Below are positions 46,488 to 54,365 of a DNA stretch of 64,000 nt, one piece after another. The notes below the pieces were generated by a model. The model was not told the DNA's origin and ran no database searches. It saw nothing but the letters and a program-made list of their open reading frames with translations. The DNA lies in the NCBI GenBank assembly GCA_945915475.1, contig CAMEFI010000014.1:1-64000 (forward strand), read 5' to 3'. A program made the translations under genes and the position numbers. Numbering within the stretch: position 1 is the first letter of the stretch; each line of letters begins with the position of its first letter. The stretch comes from an uncultured Clostridium sp. (GTDB taxonomy: Bacteria > Bacillota > Clostridia > Lachnospirales > Lachnospiraceae).

Positions 46488-47096
46488 TCATTCTTTGCGT
46501 TCCAAATCGTGACACCTTATTTTTGCACGTTGTTTTTGCTTTCTGATTTTAGCTTTTTCCCTTGTTGCTTTCTCTTGGCACTCTTCGCAACGTACACTTC
46601 TATTGCTAAATTCTGCTTCAAATTGGCAGCCACAATCAATGCAAAATTTATCTCGATTATCCTTTTGGTGATATCCTTTACACCTATCACAATACTGGCG
46701 ATTATGGCGGCTATTATTTTCGATTTGCCTTCCACATTGTTTACACCTAATAACTTTCCCTGTATGCCATGTATCCAAGTATGAATTTACTGTTGCAACC
46801 AGCAGAAGAATTTGTGCTTGATTAAACATAGGATATGTACATGCTACAATTTTTCTTTTTTCTGTCTCTGTTGCAACTGTCCATTCTTCTATTTTGGCTC
46901 TATTGATATATTCAGCGTAACTTTGAATTTCCATACCAACTAGCTTTGTAAATTCCATGTGAAAATCAAGTATCGTTTTACCTTTTCTTTTGGTTTTTTC
47001 TATAATTTCATCAATGTAGCATTTTCCACGAAACATTTTATATTTTGGAGAATAGCAGCATTTCCCTCCAAACTCGCATTCTTTACACGTTCTCAT
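46488..47096 (-). CDS. Zinc-ribbon protein with basic C-terminus
   Basis: 202 residues. CKECEFGGKCC and nearby cysteines at the N-terminus, a helical middle, then two zinc knuckles: IRCKQCGRQI...YCDRCKGY and FCIDCGCQFEAEF...RCEECQEKA. A Lys/Arg-rich tail (ATREKAKIRKQKQRAKIR) suggests nucleic-acid binding. Similar C-terminal ribbons occur in phage and integrative-element proteins. It overlaps the upstream gene by 4 bases. Function unproven. Confidence 0.6.
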   Translation of the reverse strand: MRTCKECEFGGKCCYSPKYKMFRGKCYIDEIIEKTKRKGKTILDFHMEFTKLVGMEIQSYAEYINRAKIEEWTVATETEKRKIVACTYPMFNQAQILLLVATVNSYLDTWHTGKVIRCKQCGRQIENNSRHNRQYCDRCKGYHQKDNRDKFCIDCGCQFEAEFSNRSVRCEECQEKATREKAKIRKQKQRAKIRCHDLERKE

Positions 47097-47470
47097 GTCA
47101 ATTCAATTACTCCTTTTGGCGTTCTTACTCGTTCTGTATATGGAAATTCAACACTTTTATTGTTCCAGGTATATTGAAGCCCACAAGCCACTTTACAAGG
47201 TATATTATGGCGCATACATTCTTTATAAAGTACAATCTCCTGGAGTTCAGCATCATTGATATAAACCAGCTCAAAAGAATCTTTTATCTCTGATTCCTCA
47301 TAAACATTTGCATTTTGGGGTGTACCTCTGTAGGTCATTAGCTCCAGTTTATTTCCATCCACAGCTAAAATTTTATAGTTATGTACTCTTTGCTTTACAA
47401 CACTATTTCCTTCAATGTCAAAAACGCTATATTCCTCAATTCTTCGTATAAATTCACCTATCTTTATCAT
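47093..47470 (-). CDS. Hypothetical element protein (125 aa)
   Basis: 125 residues. The N-terminal half looks like a small beta-barrel (KIGEFIRRIEEYSVFDIEGN), the C-terminal half has CMRHNIPC with two cysteines. AAGGAGCGATAGA fixes the start at 47470. Coupled to the zinc-ribbon gene by ATGA overlap. No family recognised. Confidence 0.55.
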   Translation of the reverse strand: MIKIGEFIRRIEEYSVFDIEGNSVVKQRVHNYKILAVDGNKLELMTYRGTPQNANVYEESEIKDSFELVYINDAELQEIVLYKECMRHNIPCKVACGLQYTWNNKSVEFPYTERVRTPKGVIELT

Positions 47471-47819
47471 TCTATCGCTCCTTTTTGCCAAAAACTGCAT
47501 CTCATATATATAATAGTGATAATATTATTTATATAGACTTCTTAAATATAAGACTAATATATAATAATATTACACTTCTGATTCTTCTTGTTGGTTTATA
47601 ACCAAAGAGAAAAATATGTTTGAGATTGATTTATCAATCGAAAACTTCAATACTGTTCTGTCTTATTATGCTCGCATTACTTTGTAATGCTCTTAAATCC
47701 ATTGCTTATGCAATGAATTTATATATAAATGTTTTTTCTTTCTTTTAACGATTTGCATTTTAAATGCCCCTAAATTGGGAGAAATTTGAAAAAGTTAGGA
47801 AGGGTAACTTCCTAAAATT
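47471..47819. other. Intergenic region with TTGATAAA-type dyad and small hairpins
   Basis: 349 bases without a gene. From right to left: the helicase terminator, hairpins CATTGC-TTAT-GCAATG (about 47690) and GCATTAC-TTT-GTAATGC (about 47667), a 16-bp dyad GATTGATTTATCAATC (47624-47639), and a very AT-rich stretch (47505-47570) that probably holds the promoter of the 47470 gene. The dyad is a candidate regulator site shared with other element modules. Confidence 0.5.
47788..47815 (-). terminator. Terminator after the helicase-like gene
   Basis: Minus strand TTAGGAAG-TTACC-CTTCCTAA followed by CTTTTTC. Confidence 0.8.
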
Positions 47820-49013
47820 TTATTGATACTTTTCATCAAGCCATTCAAGCAATAATCTTCTCATTCTTTTGGATGGAATATAAATATAAATATCCTCATC
47901 ATTCCGGATTGCGCTTCTCCATATCCATTGCAGCATTTCAGATAATGCAAATAAATCTTGGTCAATCTGAATTTCATTATAAGAAAAGAACTTCACAACG
48001 CCTGGGTCAAGGTATTTGTTCATTGCATAGCATAAATGTGTTGCTTCTGAATAATCATTTGTCGCCCTGCAATTATGAGAAACGAACCTAGAAGAATATC
48101 CTTTTCCTTTTAGCTTGTTTTTGCTGTCTTTTAATGTAGTCCAAATAATTTGTTTTCCCTTTGCTGGTTCCTTGTTCGTGAAATAGTTGTAAATGTTGCG
48201 CCGGATTATATCAATTTCCTTTTCATGTCTGCCACTTCTCAACCATGTAGCCGATAATGAGCTTTCTTTCTGAGTAAAATTTTCTGTCAAATCACGCTCT
48301 ATATACACATGGATTTTTGCACGATATAGGCTTAAATCGGGTTTAAAATAATCACAGACATAGAATTGACCCTCTGATTTTTCAAGGCTCTTAATTTCGT
48401 ATTCTGCGTTAATTAAGTCTAGGTAATATCGCAATATTGACGCTTTAAACATATATGTCATGATAAAAACTTTCGGAAACAATTTGAATATTTCCGGAGG
48501 GTAACGCCACATCAAAAGCGTTTTATCCACAAAAAACAAGCTGTGATTCTGTGCAAGAATTTTTATTTCGTTGTACCTTGTGTCAATATCCTCATCTAGC
48601 CACTCGATATATCCGGAATCGTCAATTTTTATGCTGCCCTTTTGAAGCAAATACTTGATATCATCCTTGTGTTTCAAATTATATGGTTCAACCACATTCA
48701 CAGTTTCGTCCAGAATCAAGGTATATTGCCCTTGCTCAAGGATATCTTTACAGTCATGGTCTAATTTCATAAACAGCGCATGAGTGCTTGCGATATCCTC
48801 TTGACATTGCAACAGATTCAGTAAATCGTCAAACTTGCGCCCATCCTTAAATGTCGGGTATCTCATTACACGTTCCACATTATCCCCTATGCGCTTATCC
48901 TCTTCCAAATATGGGGCTATATAGAGGATATTTTCATCTGGATGCTGATTTATATACTGAATCGCAAAACTTGTCTTTCCTGCCCCCATAAGGGCGTCTA
49001 TAACCGTAATCAT
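47820..49013 (-). CDS. P-loop ATPase, phage helicase-like
   Basis: 397 residues. Walker A DALMGAGKTSFAIQYIN near residue 6 and a Walker B-like YTLILDETVNVVEP near 100 show a P-loop ATPase. Middle and C-terminal segments (NHSLFFVDKTLLMWRYPPEIF, ATHLCYAMNKYLDPGV, SEMLQWIWRSAIRNDEDI with an arginine-finger-like WRSAIR) resemble SF1/SF2 phage helicases where motif VI is Q-x-x-x-R-x-x-R. ATG at 49013 overlaps the upstream stop (ATGA). Likely the element's replication or DNA-processing motor. Specific role not proven. Confidence 0.65.
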   Translation of the reverse strand: MITVIDALMGAGKTSFAIQYINQHPDENILYIAPYLEEDKRIGDNVERVMRYPTFKDGRKFDDLLNLLQCQEDIASTHALFMKLDHDCKDILEQGQYTLILDETVNVVEPYNLKHKDDIKYLLQKGSIKIDDSGYIEWLDEDIDTRYNEIKILAQNHSLFFVDKTLLMWRYPPEIFKLFPKVFIMTYMFKASILRYYLDLINAEYEIKSLEKSEGQFYVCDYFKPDLSLYRAKIHVYIERDLTENFTQKESSLSATWLRSGRHEKEIDIIRRNIYNYFTNKEPAKGKQIIWTTLKDSKNKLKGKGYSSRFVSHNCRATNDYSEATHLCYAMNKYLDPGVVKFFSYNEIQIDQDLFALSEMLQWIWRSAIRNDEDIYIYIPSKRMRRLLLEWLDEKYQ

Positions 49014-50050
49014 GCTATCACTCCCATTTTTTCTAACACATTTATACGTGGTTCCCATGCTAACAATTCCCCAGCTTCACACTTTGCAGCCCATACTTCC
49101 ATTTTTTCTAAAATATAAAGCGGCATATATCCTAAATGTTTTTCTTCTTCTATGATACTTCTGATATATGTTGCTTTTCTCTGCCTTGCTGCTTTAAGTG
49201 CATCCTCGTATGTATCACATATAATACTTTTCGTATCTTTGAACATAGAACCAGGCACAATATAATACACATTACCATTGATTCTTGTTTTTTGTTGTAT
49301 GCCATATCCAAGCTCTGAATTACTTTCACAAAAAATATTATTGTATTTGTACGGAAGCGGGACAGTAAAATCCGGTGCATAGCAATTTCCCATTCCTAAA
49401 GTCATGAGGTCTTTATCCATAACCAATTGTTCCGGATAATAATACCACCTTGAAAGTATATACTCTTTAGCATGTGTTGGATTTTTCTTCCAGTCATCAC
49501 ACATAATCACATTCTGATACCGTGGGAATCTCTTTTTATATTTCTCATTACAAGCTCTTGTTTTCATTCCGCTGTACAATGACTGTAGTTTAGAACGAAT
49601 CGGCAAAGTGTAAAGATATGTTATAATCGGTTTTTCCTCCAATTCTGGCTTTTTGTGCTTCATTTTGCACTGTAGGACATACATATATTCTTGTCTTGAC
49701 AAAGCATACAATTTTTTTATATCCCATCGCTTTTCATCCTCCGGGTTATAATCCGGATTATATATCTTGAATATTTCCTTACCTGTGAAAAACACTTGCT
49801 TTACAAGTGATTCAATAGTTTCTGTCTTTTCCTCAGTTGCAAAATCATAAAGAATTTTATAACTGTCTGCATTGGAATAAAATATCTTTTGTCGCTCCCA
49901 CTTGCCATCAGATACTTTCTTGTATAATCTGCCGTAGGTACTCAATGCGTAATCGGATGCACCAGGCACAAAGAAGAAACGCTCATCCTCCGCAATCAAT
50001 GGAACTTTATACACGTATGCTTCTTTTTGGTTTTTTACTTCGATTTTCAT
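49010..50050 (-). CDS. NUMOD4/HNH-associated-like phage protein
   Basis: 346 residues. The N-terminus has FFFVPGASDYALSTYGRLYKK, like a NUMOD4 motif. The middle has SLYSGMKTRACNEKYKKRFP then VIMCDDWKKN and VMDKDLMTLGMGNCYAPDF, which follow the layout of phage homing-type proteins (R-x-N...Y...C-x-x-W...DKD...Y-S-P-x-T). The canonical HNH His residues are not evident, so nuclease activity is doubtful. It may bind DNA near the origin or be a domesticated homing endonuclease. GGAGGAAGAAGTAA precedes the ATG. Confidence 0.6.
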   Translation of the reverse strand: MKIEVKNQKEAYVYKVPLIAEDERFFFVPGASDYALSTYGRLYKKVSDGKWERQKIFYSNADSYKILYDFATEEKTETIESLVKQVFFTGKEIFKIYNPDYNPEDEKRWDIKKLYALSRQEYMYVLQCKMKHKKPELEEKPIITYLYTLPIRSKLQSLYSGMKTRACNEKYKKRFPRYQNVIMCDDWKKNPTHAKEYILSRWYYYPEQLVMDKDLMTLGMGNCYAPDFTVPLPYKYNNIFCESNSELGYGIQQKTRINGNVYYIVPGSMFKDTKSIICDTYEDALKAARQRKATYIRSIIEEEKHLGYMPLYILEKMEVWAAKCEAGELLAWEPRINVLEKMGVIA

Positions 50051-50070
50051 TTACTTCTTCCTCCAAAATG

Positions 50071-50256
50071 TTAATATCTAAGGCGTTCAAGGTCTGCTTG
50101 AATTGCCTGTAATGTCTTTTCTCCAAGGTTCAAATCGCCTTTTTGCCATCTATAATATGCTGTTGGACTAATACCAATACGGCGGCAAAACTTGGACACC
50201 GGAACTTCTGTTGTTTCAATCATTGTCCTGCATCGTTTCTTTAAATCATCGCTCAT
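50071..50256 (-). CDS. Mini HTH regulator (paralogue B)
   Basis: 61 residues: LKKRCRTMIETTEVPVSKFC then IGISPTAYYRWQKGDLNLGE and a terminal helix. Related to the 59-residue protein at 46038. First gene of the HTH, HNH-like and helicase-like unit, 20 bases before it. AAAGGAAGAATGTA precedes the ATG. Probably a regulator or replication initiator accessory. Confidence 0.7.
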   Translation of the reverse strand: MSDDLKKRCRTMIETTEVPVSKFCRRIGISPTAYYRWQKGDLNLGEKTLQAIQADLERLRY

Positions 50257-50664
50257 TACATTCTTCCTTTCTATGTGTTGGTTAATAACGTGACAACCTT
50301 TTAGGCAATAAAAAAGGCTATGCCTAAAAGCAACGCTGATTAGTAATTTACTTACAAATCTAACGTTTTTTTTAAACATAGCCTTAACCCCAAAGGGGAA
50401 GGAAATTGTTTTCATATTGAATGAAGCTAGAAAACATGGATTTAAAAATCAAGTTCACATATACCTGTATTTCAGCACAGTCTTATTATAGCACACTTAT
50501 AATTTCCTGTCAATAGCTTTTTGTATATTTTTCACAATAAACTATTTACTAATCATGCTATTTTTGTGAATAGTAACCATTTTACTAAACATAATGGAAA
50601 TCTGTTGATAAAATTGCAGTTTTATCAATAAATCAATCCTCAATTATGCCCCTACTAGGGGGCT
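50257..50664. promoter_or_regulatory. Leader region with competing hairpins and a TTGATAAAA dyad
   Basis: 408 bases without a gene. On the minus strand: a GCCCC(C)TA/TAGGGGC stem at 50648-50664; a dyad TTGATAAAA (50605-50613) / TTTTATCAA (50620-50628); an AT-rich promoter-like stretch; then GGCTATG (50378-50384) able to pair with CATAGCC (50316-50322), which is followed by TTTTTT. The same CATAGCC is also in a second possible stem CTTTTAGGC/GCCTAAAAG (50299-50331). Two alternative pairings before the operon suggest attenuation. Confidence 0.45.
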
Positions 50665-51453
50665 TTAGTTTTTTGCATAATCTATTTTTGCCCTTTTTGC
50701 GACCTTTTTCATTGGTACAACCTCACATCTGACAAAACTTTCTGATTCTGCACCATATAATTGATACAAACTCAATTGTATTTTCCCATCCAGGAAAACA
50801 AGTTTCTCTTCATCCGTTGTAAAATCCTCTTCATCTGCACTTGAAATATCACAAATATATTTATAATCACGATAATACGCAGTTGATGATACTGCTGCAC
50901 CATAACTATTATTTCCGCTTGCTGTGAAATAGCAATATGTATGGTATTCATCGTCTGAATCATAAGCATGAATAACAATAACATCACCTGCTAATTTCAT
51001 AGAATCCGGGTCTTTTAGCATATCTCTATAATCTTCTACTGCATCAATCGCTATTTTTTCTTCTATAGATAGGTCTGTAGCCATATAATAGCCATATATT
51101 CCAAGCGCTACAGCCACAACAACCACAGTTCCAATCAGTATTTTCTTATTCAGACTGGCAACAAAACCAGCAAATGCAACCAATAAACCAAATGCAAAAC
51201 TATATATTAGCAATTCATTTACCGGATAATCAATAGCAAATATTCCTATGATGAGCCAAAACACAAAACCGATAACTCCGGCAATTGCAGCAATTTTATA
51301 ATTTCTCCTATAGTCTGTTCTCTTATTCTCTGTATCGGGTAAATCCGATAATTCCACTTGTTTAGAACTCTCTGCTTGTATCTGCTCAACACCGCAATAA
51401 TTACAAAACAAACTACCTTCCGGCAATTCCTTATTACATTTTTGACAAATCAT
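50665..51453 (-). CDS. Zinc-ribbon membrane protein
   Basis: 262 residues. ICQKCNKELPEGSLFCNYCG at the N-terminus is a double CxxC zinc ribbon. Four membrane segments follow (about 48-135), then an exported domain of about 125 residues rich in Tyr and Asp with paired cysteines. The start at 51453 is set by GAGGTGAGG. Nine or so residues of slack remain. Its place next to the repressor suggests a lysogenic conversion or superinfection-exclusion role, by position only. Confidence 0.6.
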   Translation of the reverse strand: MICQKCNKELPEGSLFCNYCGVEQIQAESSKQVELSDLPDTENKRTDYRRNYKIAAIAGVIGFVFWLIIGIFAIDYPVNELLIYSFAFGLLVAFAGFVASLNKKILIGTVVVVAVALGIYGYYMATDLSIEEKIAIDAVEDYRDMLKDPDSMKLAGDVIVIHAYDSDDEYHTYCYFTASGNNSYGAAVSSTAYYRDYKYICDISSADEEDFTTDEEKLVFLDGKIQLSLYQLYGAESESFVRCEVVPMKKVAKRAKIDYAKN

Positions 51454-51471
51454 TTTCCTCACCTCTAATCG

Positions 51472-51828
51472 CTATAACAACGATACAATATCGCTTATTT
51501 TCATTCCAATAAAGATTCCAGCGATTGCCGCAATAACCAATGATACAATTATTAGATTCTTTATGAAATGTATATCCGTTGCCATCTGGTGTATATCCTC
51601 ATATAGCGGATTATTTACCCTATCTTGTAACATTTTTTCCTCAAAGCGTTCTCTTTCCTCTGCCTGGCGTTGTCTTTCCTTGTATTCTTTCCTATCACTT
51701 GATAATACATCTTTTGCCACCTGTTCAGCTTCCTCTGTATAACCATTATCAACAGTTATGCTTTTCAAAAATTCCTCATCCTTCATTTTGTACTGGTCAT
51801 ATAAAGAATCATAGTTTGATTTTCCCAT
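51472..51828 (-). CDS. Coiled-coil protein with C-terminal membrane anchor
   Basis: 118 residues. Charged helical body (RKEYKERQRQAEERERFEEK) and one C-terminal membrane segment (about 92-113, LIIVSLVIAAIAGIFIGMKI). It precedes the zinc-ribbon membrane gene by 18 bases and is divergent from the repressor at 51992. AGAGGATGCTATT precedes the ATG. Function unknown. Confidence 0.6.
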   Translation of the reverse strand: MGKSNYDSLYDQYKMKDEEFLKSITVDNGYTEEAEQVAKDVLSSDRKEYKERQRQAEERERFEEKMLQDRVNNPLYEDIHQMATDIHFIKNLIIVSLVIAAIAGIFIGMKISDIVSLL

Positions 51829-51991
51829 AATAGCATCCTCTCTTTCGATATATTTTTAAGAAAATTCTATCATAAAGCTCCTTGAAAATCTACTCATTTG
51901 ATACTTTAGTACACCTATTTAAGTTTTTATTTTAGTATTCTTTACATAGAAAAGTCCACTCTTTTAGGACAAAAGAAAGAAGGTATGATAC

Positions 51992-52297
51992 TTGTCTGAA
52001 AAAGCATTCGGGGAAAAGCTGCGTGAACTACGCAAGAGAAATAAATTGACGCAAAAAGAGCTTGCATCCATGATAGGTATAACAAAATCCGTTGTCTCAT
52101 TTTATGAGCTGGGCGACAGAACACCTTCGCCGGATATCCTTAGAAAACTAGCTCAAATTTTCCATGTCAGCGCTGATTATCTGCTTGGAATTGAAAAAGC
52201 TGATACTATAGATGTATCTGGGCTTGATACTGAGGATATAACCGCCATAAATACAATGGTCAAGATTCTCCGTGAAAAGAATCAAAAAATCAGATAG
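51992..52297 (+). CDS. XRE-family repressor of element 1
   Basis: 101 residues. HTH domain at 5-65 (FGEKLRELRKRNKLTQKELA, VVSFYELGDRTPSPDILRKL, VSADYLLGIEK), then a short helical tail. TTG start at 51992 is used because AAGAAGG lies upstream and no ATG is in frame. It is divergent from the two membrane-protein genes, and the 160-base gap between them has repeated TTTAGTA words (51905, 51932) as possible operators. Likely maintains the integrated state. Confidence 0.85.
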   Translation: MSEKAFGEKLRELRKRNKLTQKELASMIGITKSVVSFYELGDRTPSPDILRKLAQIFHVSADYLLGIEKADTIDVSGLDTEDITAINTMVKILREKNQKIR

Positions 52298-52313
52298 AAT
52301 TTTCCTATAACAT

Positions 52314-52349
52314 GAAAATACCCACATCAATAACGACATGGGTATTTTC
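52314..52349. terminator. Bidirectional terminator between repressor and yoeB
   Basis: GAAAATACCCA pairs with TGGGTATTTTC around a short loop; T-run on the right and A-run on the left, between convergent genes. Confidence 0.8.
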
Positions 52350-52352
52350 CTT

Positions 52353-52640
52353 TTATTCGTAATGTGTCCACATTCTGATAATTTTAACATATCCTTGATA
52401 CTCTGTATCATCATGAACATGTTTTTCCTCTATAACTTGATATACGATTCTATGTTGTATGTTAATCCGGCGTGAACAAAACCCTTGCAAATTTCCTACC
52501 AGCTTTTCATATGCCGGCGGATTCTGAAAAGGATTTTCCTTCATCACTTCTATTAGTTCCTTTGCCTTTTTATCAAGTCCACATGATTTCAAATTCTTTG
52601 CATCCTTGGCGGCTTGCTTTGTAAAAATAATTCTATACAC
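52353..52640 (-). CDS. yoeB: YoeB/Txe-family toxin
   Basis: 95 residues. RelE-fold ribosome-dependent mRNA interferase: YRIIFTKQAAKDAKNL at the N-terminus, NPPAYEKLVGNLQGFCSRRI with the catalytic region, and HRIVYQV...IIRMWTHYE at the end, typical of YoeB. GTG at 52640 is likely, preceded by GAGG; a TTG at 52646 is possible. It overlaps or abuts the antitoxin stop, the usual order antitoxin then toxin. Confidence 0.93.
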   Translation of the reverse strand: MYRIIFTKQAAKDAKNLKSCGLDKKAKELIEVMKENPFQNPPAYEKLVGNLQGFCSRRINIQHRIVYQVIEEKHVHDDTEYQGYVKIIRMWTHYE

Positions 52641-52891
52641 TACCAATCCACCTCATTTTCCTCTAAGCAATCCTCTATTGCAGTTTTTCCACCCTCAATA
52701 ATGGATTCTGCCATGCCTGGGATTGCCATTAAATGCAAAGTTTCCTCTATTGCTTGCCAATCTTCCTCACCGATAAGCACCGCATTTTTTCCTTTTTGGT
52801 TCGTTATGGTGACTGGTGCGCAATTTGTATTAACATCCTGTATCAGCTGATAAATATTTTCTCTTGCTTTTGTCGCTGTTATTGCAGTCAT
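52640..52891 (-). CDS. yefM: YefM/Phd-family antitoxin
   Basis: 83 residues. ITATKARENIYQLIQDVN is the Phd/YefM DNA-binding start, NQKGKNAVLIGEEDWQAIEE continues it, and the C-terminal acidic tail neutralises YoeB. AAGGGGTGATATA precedes the ATG. Autoregulation is likely through the GTACG repeats in its promoter. Confidence 0.93.
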   Translation of the reverse strand: MTAITATKARENIYQLIQDVNTNCAPVTITNQKGKNAVLIGEEDWQAIEETLHLMAIPGMAESIIEGGKTAIEDCLEENEVDW

Positions 52892-52912
52892 TATATCACC
52901 CCTTTTTATTTT

Positions 52913-52941
52913 ATTATAGCGTACGGATTAGCGTACGTCAA
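52913..52941 (-). promoter_or_regulatory. yefM-yoeB promoter with palindromic operator
   Basis: Minus strand TTGACG (52941-52936), 17-base spacer, TATAAT (52918-52913). The spacer holds two copies of CGTACGC separated by TAATC-type bases, so bound antitoxin would occlude the promoter. Confidence 0.8.
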
Positions 52942-53247
52942 CTTTTCCATTTTGTAATATTGCACAAAGATTATAGTGTATTATGCAGTAAAATTGTGCA
53001 TCTTTTCACTCTGAACAATATATTTTTCCACCGATAACCGAAGTTTTAAGCCATTTTTTCCTTTAAATGCCCCTATTTTGGGCGTTTATAGCCTTTTTCC
53101 GATAACTTTACCGATGCTCTTTTTTTCCTCTAAATCCTCAATTTAGGGCGTTTTTCATTTTCTCCGAAGCGCCGCCGATGTTCTATTTTTCCCCTTGATT
53201 TATTATAATATGCGTGATATTCTCCTATTGATTGGAGGTATAGCATC
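52942..53247. other. Intergenic region with hairpins and promoter of the 53248 gene
   Basis: No gene seen. Contains GCCCCTATTTTGGGC (about 53065) and CTAAATCCTCAATTTAG (53131-53147), each followed by a T-rich tail on the plus strand, three CCGATAAC/ACCGATG words, and TATAAT at 53204-53209, which probably serves the plus-strand gene at 53248. A weak minus-strand frame here has no ribosome site. Confidence 0.4.
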
Positions 53248-53493
53248 ATGGAATATACAATACATCGCGAAAAAAAGTTCGATAAAATCAAAAAATCCTG
53301 TGCTAACAAGTTTGAAGAAATTTTCCTTTCAATAGTTTTATTTCTTGTCAAAGTAACCAAATCAAAAACCCTTGCAAATTTCCTGGAATCCTTTACAAAA
53401 AAGAAAATCCAGCGGATGCAGCAAGAAATCACTCGTGCAAAATGGGACATGGTTACACTTGAAAAAGCACAGAACGCCATAAACAGCAAGTAA
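53248..53493 (+). CDS. Basic helical protein (81 aa)
   Basis: 81 residues, MEYTIHREKKFDKIKKSCAN, then a hydrophobic stretch (FLSIVLFLVKVTKS) and a Lys-rich coiled end. TTGGAGG precedes the ATG by 9 bases. Convergent with the HTH gene at 53500. Possibly DNA-binding or membrane-associated; not recognised. Confidence 0.5.
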   Translation: MEYTIHREKKFDKIKKSCANKFEEIFLSIVLFLVKVTKSKTLANFLESFTKKKIQRMQQEITRAKWDMVTLEKAQNAINSK

Positions 53494-53499
53494 ATTTTC

Positions 53500-53802
53500 C
53501 TATTCAGCTTTATATGCAAGCTCCGGGTTCAAATCCACATGCCAATCAATAATTTCCTGTGGTTGGCATTGTAAAAGCTGGCAAATATCCTCTATTGTCT
53601 TTGTTGACACATCCGTTTTAAACTCTGCGCCATCATGCTCATTCTTGTATTTTTCCAATTTTTCCTTTATCTCTGCATCCGTACCGCTGCACATAGTAAA
53701 CTTTGTTAATGTGCTTTGTGGTATCAACCCTTTTTTCCTTATAACATAGGTTGTAATGCCCGCTTCCTTTAATTTTTCCAGTAATTTTGTATAATTAACC
53801 AT
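53500..53802 (-). CDS. Cro/C1-type HTH regulator (HTH_26-like)
   Basis: 100 residues. VNYTKLLEKLKEAGITTYVI then a 35-residue insertion, and TIEDICQLLQCQPQEIIDWH, which is the second half of a Cro/C1-type domain as in YozG-like proteins. An 18-bp site TACATTTATTTTCGTGTA lies 17 bases upstream and recurs before ardC and the leftward 55525 operon, so this protein is the best candidate regulator of all three. AGGTAGGTAAGAAT precedes the ATG. Confidence 0.75.
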   Translation of the reverse strand: MVNYTKLLEKLKEAGITTYVIRKKGLIPQSTLTKFTMCSGTDAEIKEKLEKYKNEHDGAEFKTDVSTKTIEDICQLLQCQPQEIIDWHVDLNPELAYKAE

Positions 53803-53819
53803 ATTCTTACCTACCTTTA

Positions 53820-53837
53820 TACATTTATTTTCGTGTA
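53820..53837. promoter_or_regulatory. Operator, copy 1 (TACATTTATTTTCGTGTA)
   Basis: 18-bp imperfect dyad, right half TTCGTGTA identical to the copies at 55720 and 55821. Lies immediately upstream of the HTH gene start at 53802, consistent with autoregulation. Confidence 0.65.
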
Positions 53838-53941
53838 TATTTTAACACTTGCCTAATTGATAATCAATAGTTAATCTGCCTTGGTTATGAGTGCCAGAAA
53901 AGAGATGTCTTTCAACATCCCTTCCCTTTTCTGCCTGGTAA

Positions 53942-54349
53942 CTATGCAAGTGCATATTCTGTAAACTCTTCCATCAATCCGGCGCTTTCTATCTTCTTTA
54001 ACAAATAATTCATATTGAATTCAAGCCCTTCAATATAGCTTTCTGGGAATTCCATACCGATAGCTTTATTGTATCTGTCCATTGCTGCGACTGCTGCCGG
54101 ATATACTTCATCTTCTACAATCAACCTTGCAAAACAGGCTTTTAATAACTCAGTAACCACATCTAAAGCAGCAGAATTGATATTGTACCATTCATGAATG
54201 ATTAAATTATCTTTCTTGCAGTCGTATGTTACATTGATGGGCTTCTGTCCGTTGATTCTGATTTTTGCTGTGTATATTTCAAATACTGTTCCTGTGTGCT
54301 TCTCTACATTATCCAAAATCAAAGTGTTATTTACGATTATTCTTTTCAT
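53942..54349 (-). CDS. Hypothetical element protein, paralogue of the 54366 product
   Basis: 135 residues. The segment INGQKPINVTYDCKKDNLII then HEWYNI matches GKPLNITFDYFGNTLLI then HEWWMI in the next gene, so both share a domain. Helical C-terminus. GAAGGGAG lies upstream of the ATG at 54349. Sixteen bases after the 54366 gene, in the same leftward operon. Function unknown. Confidence 0.6.
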   Translation of the reverse strand: MKRIIVNNTLILDNVEKHTGTVFEIYTAKIRINGQKPINVTYDCKKDNLIIHEWYNINSAALDVVTELLKACFARLIVEDEVYPAAVAAMDRYNKAIGMEFPESYIEGLEFNMNYLLKKIESAGLMEEFTEYALA

Positions 54350-54365
54350 GGTCTTTTTCTCCCTT

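Noticed and set aside
53130-53519. 129-residue minus-strand frame
   Set aside because: Antisense to the well-started 81-residue gene at 53248 and lacks a ribosome site.
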